Shown one piece after another: positions 59,352 through 64,000 of a DNA stretch of 64,000 nucleotides. The notes beneath the pieces are model-generated. The model had not been told where the DNA came from and did not search any database. It saw only the letters and a program-made list of their open reading frames with translations. This stretch comes from Panicum virgatum (taxonomy: Eukaryota > Streptophyta > Magnoliopsida > Poales > Poaceae): assembly GCF_016808335.1 (NCBI RefSeq), contig NC_053149.1, positions 39,634,118 to 39,698,117 on the forward strand, in the 5' to 3' direction. The position numbers were made by a program, and so were the translations under genes. Positions within the stretch are counted from its first letter, which is position 1; each line of letters begins with the position of its first letter.

Positions 59352-59684
59352 GGTGTTTTGATCCAAGTGCTAACGTCTAAAAGTGCTAAACTTTAGCACT
59401 AGCCTATCCAAATAGAAGTGGTAATAGGTGAGTTAAAATTTAGTCAAGATTTAAAAATTTTAGCAATATAATCTCTACTATTTCCAAAGCAAGCAATGTT
59501 TGCTTGGTCCGTCAATTAAAATCTAAATCGGAGTCTGAACAAATCAATCCAAATTCTAATCGGAACCCAAACACATCAATCGAAGTCCTAATCAAATTAC
59601 CTGTAGCAATGCACGAGCACGATGCTAGTAAGTGCTAATAGGTGTGAATGTTTAGCACTCAACTTTGGCCCATCAAAACACACC
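59352..59684. mobile_element. MITE upstream of the KCS gene, split by a mini-Helitron
   Basis: Ends GGTGTTTTGATCC and GATCAAAACACACC-like (CATCAAAACACACC on plus) are inverted. The inner palindromic word GTGCTAAACTTTAGCAC is the same as in the MITE at 25922-25962. The superfamily is uncertain because the target duplication is not clear. Confidence 0.72.
59472..59628 (+). mobile_element. 157 bp mini-Helitron
   Basis: It starts TCTCTACTATTTCC and ends with a hairpin-like CTGTAGCAATGCACGAGCAC followed by GATGCTAG. The flanking bases are A (59471) and T (59629). Both ends resemble the 6.9 kb Helitron at 25963-32875, so they are probably the same family. Confidence 0.65.
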
Positions 59685-59876
59685 TTAACCAAGACTAGTT
59701 TAGTTGGTTTTGTTATAAACTTATAATACAGTGTTCTTATCTTCATGGGACAGGAGAAAAATTGTGAAAGCAACGGATTCAGCGAAGGGCGACTACTTGG
59801 CATTGTCGGTGCACATTTGTCACGACGAAGCACAACTACTGCACCAAGCGGCGACGGCCATTAAGTTCCCCCGCAC

Positions 59877-59883
59877 TATAAAA
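59877..59883 (+). promoter_or_regulatory. TATA box of the KCS gene
   Basis: TATAAAA lies 73-79 bases before the start codon, followed by a leader with CTCAGCTCGCCACTGC. Spacing is typical of a plant core promoter. Confidence 0.7.
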
Positions 59884-59955
59884 CCCTTGCCACGCTCAGC
59901 TCGCCACTGCTTAGCAGCACAAACTTAGGTGATTAGACTTGCATCAACCGGCGCC

Positions 59956-61299
59956 ATGGGATCTTCTGCGCACCTCAACCGCCTGATGGATGCCGCTGGC
60001 CGGCTTGCAATCGGCGGCAGCCTGCTTGCCGCCGTCGGTGTCACGTTCCTCGCCACCGCCGTCCTCCTCGAGGCCGGAGCCAGCTCCATCATGCTCCTGT
60101 TCTTGCTGTTCCTGGCCGCCGCCGCGACTCGCCTGTACTTCGTGCGCCGCCCCCGGCCGGTGTACCTCGTCGAGTACGCCTGCTTCTGCGCTGCGCCCGC
60201 CTACCGCGCCCCATCGGCCACGTTCCTCGAGCACACGCGCCTCATGATGCTGGTGCCTTTGACGAAGATGGCGCGGCCGCCGCTGTCGTCTCCTTCACCG
60301 AGGGCACGCTGGAGCGGTCGGGCTTCGGGGAGGAGACCTGCGTGCCCCCCTCCCTCAGCTACATCCCGCCCGACAAGAGCCTTCGCGCGGCGCGCGAGGA
60401 GGCCGAGCTCGTCATTTTCTCGGCCGTGGACGCCTGTTCGCCAAGGCAGCATCACTCCGCGCTGCAGGGCAGGGCCGGGACGACGACGTCGACGTGGTGA
60501 TCGTCTGCTGCAGCGTGTGCGCACCGGATCCGGCGCTCTCGGACATGATCGTCAACAGGTACGGCATGCGCAGCGACGTGCGGAGCGTCAATCTGTCAGG
60601 GATGGGGTGCGGCGCGGGGCTGATCGCGGTGGACCTCGCGGCGAGCCTCCTGCGTGCCATGCCGCGGGGCGCGCGCGCGCTGGTCGTGTCGACGGAGATT
60701 CTCTCCTCGAGCTACTACGTGGGCATCGATCTCTCTATGATGGCCGCCAACTGCTTGTACCGCATGAGCGGCGCCGCGATGCTCATGTCCACCTCCGCGA
60801 CGGCCGCGCGGTTCCGGTTCGGTTGCGCCGTGCGTACCTGCTCGGCCGCTCAGGACAGCGCATGCCGCAGCGTGTTCCAGGAGGAGGACGACAAGGGAAA
60901 CCTCGGGGCGAGGGTGGAAAGAGGCTTCGCTGCCGTCGCCGGTGACAAGATCAAGGCGAACATCGTGGCGTTCGCGCCCCGTGTGCTCCCGGCCTCGGAG
61001 GTGCTCCTGCTCGCGCTCTCCGCCGTGGCTCGGAGGGTCGTCCTGAGCCGGCGGGCAGTAGGGACTTACCAACCAAACTTCCGCAGGGCGTTCGAGCACT
61101 TCTGCGTCCACGCCGCGGCGCTGGGGGTGGTGGACACTGTGCAGCGCGGCATCGGCCTCTCGGACGAGGACGTGGAGGCGTCGCGGATGACGCTGCACCG
61201 GTTCGGTTACACGTCGAGCAGCTCGGTGATGTACGAGCTGGCGTACATCGAGGCCAAGGGCAGGATGAGGCAGGGCGACAGCGTGTGGATGATATCCTT
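59956..61299 (+). pseudogene. 3-ketoacyl-CoA synthase (fatty acid elongase) pseudogene, 3' truncated
   Basis: KCS enzymes condense malonyl-CoA with acyl-CoA in the ER to elongate very-long-chain fatty acids for waxes and cutin. The intronless reading starts at 59956 with two hydrophobic segments, then RPRPVYLVEYACF. It changes frame near 60255 and again near 60430. The condensing domain then shows VNLSGMGCGAGLIAVDLA with the active Cys, and conserved His in HFCVHAAALGVVD and MTLHRFG. The Asn of the usual FGNTSSSS motif is Tyr (FGYTSSSS). The gene ends after VWMISF, about 15-20 codons short, where a Ty3 element abuts. Two frameshifts, a changed catalytic residue and the lost C-terminus make it non-functional. 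Confidence 0.9.
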
Positions 61300-62506
61300 C
61301 GAAAATCTTGACAATGGGCTTGTACTCGATCCACTTGATAAACTTGTCGACTGCTACCAGCACATAATTGAATCCTTCTGGAGCTACGGTTAATGGTCCG
61401 ATCATGTCCAAACTCCAACAGACGAACATCCATGATTGAGGGATTGTTATCAAGTTGTGTGCTAGAACGTGAGTCTTTTTGCCAAAAAACTGACAGTCAG
61501 GACATCATCGGACAAGGTCTTCTGCATCTGAAATAGCTGTTGGCCAGAAGAAACCTGACCTATAAGCCTTGCCGACTAGTGTCCTTGATGCGGCGTGATT
61601 GCCGCAAACTCCTTCGTGTATTTCTCTGAGAATGTCTTTGCCTTCTTCAAGGGTAACACACTTCATGAGGATGCCTAAAGCAGAGCGCTTGTATAGGTTG
61701 TCACCGATGAGGACGAAACCCTTGCTACGCCTGATAATGTGAGCAGCTTCAACGCTTTTAGGATCAACATGTGGAGGAAGCTTGAACTCCTTGATGAAAT
61801 CGATAAACTGGGTCCGCCAATCTTCTTCAATCATCAGTATTTCTCTGACTGTGGCCGGAGCCTCTGTGTCAGCGACTTGTTGGCTTGGTACCTTGACTGA
61901 TAAATGATGAAGTTCATGGACAAAGACACCCAGTGGAATAGTTGCTCGAGTAGATCCAAGTTTGGAGAGGACATCAGCTCCCACGTTTTTATCGCGATCC
62001 ACGTGGTGGTTTTCCAACCCTGAGAATTTGTTTTAGAGCTTTCTGATTTCTTCAACGTATGCATCCATTGTATCCTTGTTGATATTCCATTCTTTATTGA
62101 CTTGTTGGACGACGAGTAGAGAATCGCCGTAAACGAGTAGTCGCTTGATGCCAAGAGAAACTGCTAGTTGAAGACCATGTAGCAGTGCCTCGTATTCAGC
62201 TTCATTGTTGTTGACCTTGAACAGGATTTGGAACACATACTTCAATTGCTCACCCTTGGGGGAGATGAATAGAACTCCCGCGCCGCCTCTATCGAGCTTG
62301 AGTGAGCCGTTGAAGTACATTACCCAATGCTCTGGAATATTCTGGGGTGCTGGAATTTGATTTTCCCGCCATTCAGCTAAGAAGTCGACTAGTGCTTGTG
62401 ACTTGATTGCTGTTTTTGGCTTGAAGTTGATTTCCAAGGCTCCCAGTTCAACTGCCCACTTTGAAATTCGTCCGGTGGCATCCCGATTGTGGAGTATATC
62501 CCCCAA
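61300..62506 (-). pseudogene. Tat-like RNase H and integrase (broken)
   Basis: RNase H at 62390-62033 reads VMYFNGSLKLDRGGAGVLF, NNEAEYEALLHG and VYGDS. The first catalytic Asp (normally FDGS) is Asn. A stop at 62033 is followed by the linker and integrase zinc domain (EIHEGVCGNHAASRTL, GKAYRSGFFWPTAI) ending in a stop at 61505. The integrase core starts near 61430 (WSLDMIGPLTVAPEGFNYVL) and runs only to KPIVKI at about 61305. Confidence 0.82.
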
Positions 62507-62517
62507 TGGGAAGTCAG

Positions 62518-64000
62518 TTATAACTGAGATCTTGTACTCGTCGAATAATGCCGGAGCTTCCTGGAGGTGATTAGAATTCCATACAGAAGTTTCTGAATTG
62601 ATGGATATCTAACCTTTGATTCAGAGATTCTTCGCTGAGTAGACTGGCCATAGGCATGACCTTCCTCAGAGCGTTCGACTATTATCGCCGTACTGACCAC
62701 ATGAGTAGTTGCAGCGATGTAGAGGAGTAGTTCCTCGCCGGGTAGTGGAGCTGCCAGAATTGGCGGTGACTGGAGGTGATGGTTGAGGTTCTCGAGTGCT
62801 TCCGCGGCTTCTGTAGTCCACTCAAATTTATCTTGCCGCTTTAGGAGCTTGAAGAAGGGCAAGCCCCGTTCACCAAGCCTTGACAAGAATCGATTTAAAA
62901 CTGCCATGCTGCCTGTAAGCTTCTGGACGTCCTTGATGGTAGCTGGAGCATCCATGGCCATGATGGCATTGATCTTCTCTGGATTAGTCTCAATTGCTCG
63001 ATTACTGACGATGAATCCGAGTAGTTTTCCAGAGGGTACGCTAAAGACACACTTGGTTGGGTTGAGCTTCTAGCGGAATTTTCGGAGGCTGTTGAAGGTC
63101 TCCTCCAGGTCAGTAATGAATTGATCCTAGGTCTTGGTTTTGACGATGACGTCGTCAACATAGGCTTCAATATTGCGTTGTAGTTGATCAGCGAAGCACA
63201 GCTGTATCACACGCTGGTAAGTAGCACCAGCGTTCTTCAACCCGAAGGACATGGTCTTGTAGGCATATACCCCATAAGGGGTGATGAAGGCCGTCTTTAT
63301 TTGGTCTTCTTCTTTCAGGGTGATCTGATGATATCCAGAGTAGCAGTCGAGGAAGGATAATAGGACACATCCTGCTGTCGAGTTGATTACTTGATCAATG
63401 CGTGGTAGCCCGAAAGGATCCTTTGGGCAATGCTTGTTTAGATCGGTGTAGTCGACGCACATCCTCCACTTGTTGTTGTTGTTCTTCTTCTGGACGAGCA
63501 CAGGGTTAGCCAGCCATTCGGGATGGTAGACTTCCTTGATAAACCCTGCTGCGAGTAGTTTCTCCAATTCTTTCTTGATGGCCTCTCGCTTGTCCGGTGA
63601 GAAATGCCGCAACCGTTGCTTTTTTGGTGTGGCTTTAGGGTCGAACTTTAAGGCATGCTCGATCAACTCCTTGGGCACCCCTGGCATATCCGCTGGTTTC
63701 CACGCGAATACGTCTCGGTTGGCCCTAAGGAAGTTGACGAGCTCGAGTTCCTATTCGTCGCCTAGTCCTGCTCCGATGATGGCTGTTTTGGAGTCGTCTC
63801 CCTCTTGTAGCTGGATAGTCTTGGTGCCCACATCGCCGGTTGGTTTAACCGATGATTGGCTTGGCTTCTTGGAAAGCATCGACTCCTTGAGTGAGAGTTC
63901 CTTAGCAGCATCAAGTATTTCGCTGACAGAGCTAGGGAGCTGGATTTTGGCAGCATGATATATTGCTTCCTTGTCACACTCGAAGGACTTGAGGAGGTCT
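62518..64000 (-). pseudogene. Tat-like protease-RT linker and reverse transcriptase
   Basis: The linker at 64000-63754 reads DLLKSFECDKEAI and GTKTIQLQEGDDSKTAIIGA, then TAG at 63753-63751. RT at 63750-62518 reads GVPKELIEHALKFDPKATPK, KWRMCVDYTDLNKHCPKDPF, LSFLDCYSGYHQITLKEEDQ and an intact YVDD (EAYVDDVIVKTKT). A TAG follows near 63130 and a frame change leads into the connection region (KLTGSMAVLNRFLSRLGERG). The RT core is well preserved compared with the copy at 33-36 kb. Confidence 0.83.

Larger units (their letters stand above)
61300..64000 (-). mobile_element. Tat-like Ty3/gypsy element, truncated at both visible limits
   Basis: Minus-strand pol from the window edge (linker, RT, RNase H, integrase zinc domain) down to the integrase core, where it stops abruptly at about 61300 against the KCS pseudogene. 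No LTR is present on this side, so the junction is a deletion scar, not a normal insertion end. It is the same family as 33324-36293, on the opposite strand. Confidence 0.85.

Noticed and set aside
60596..61453. 285-residue minus frame starting in integrase and running through KCS
   Set aside because: Only its first 55 residues are integrase; the rest is antisense KCS, read through the deletion junction.

Overview
This is repeat-rich nuclear DNA from a grass (Poaceae; a panicoid is possible but I cannot prove it). The evidence is split genes with GT-AG introns, a Stowaway MITE, Tekay-like and Tat-like Ty3 elements, a SIRE-like copia element, Helitrons, hAT and Mutator-like elements, and GC-rich first exons. 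About four fifths of the window is mobile DNA or its debris. Two host genes look intact: a COX10-like heme A farnesyltransferase (45.3-51.7 kb) and an RDR6/SHL2-like RNA-dependent RNA polymerase (53.7-58.6 kb). Two more are broken: the N-terminal part of a PDR-type ABCG transporter (11.9-25.7 kb) and a 3-ketoacyl-CoA synthase (60.0-61.3 kb).

Layout. 1-6503: minus-strand Tekay-like Ty3 element with a 3.3 kb LTR, inserted into the integrase of a minus-strand SIRE-like copia element (6504 to about 11912). 11944-25658: ABCG/PDR exons that still join in frame, although one intron holds a 10 kb Mutator-like element (12904-22912) with (TA)n on both sides. That element carries two convergent genes, a ULP1-like cysteine protease gene and a FAR1/MULE-type transposase gene. 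One ABCG exon is split by a 158 bp hAT MITE. 25963-32875: a minus-strand Helitron, inserted in a MITE, containing a Tekay solo LTR (itself holding a hAT element) and a hAT-like element with an inverted copy of itself inside. 33324-36293: degenerate Tat-like Ty3 element, fused to the 3' end of a Tekay element whose LTR (36713-42616) holds a copia-type solo LTR (39357-42120). 44190-44930: a long-TIR element. 45344-51705: COX10 with transposon debris in its 3.9 kb first intron. 53657-58552: RDR6. 59352-59684: MITE containing a mini-Helitron. 59956-61299: frameshifted KCS pseudogene, cut off by a minus-strand Tat-like Ty3 element that runs to the end of the window.

Most notable: (1) the MULE carrying a ULP1-like protease and sitting in a TA microsatellite; (2) arrays of short palindromes in the LTRs of unrelated retrotransposon families, with the same ACCGGT-type unit in a copia and a Tekay LTR; (3) a GT-AG intron inside a Tekay gag; (4) a same-family hAT self-insertion resolved to the base by two different 8 bp target duplications; (5) two Helitrons of one family inserted in copies of one MITE family. 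All calls come from reading the sequence; no database search was run.
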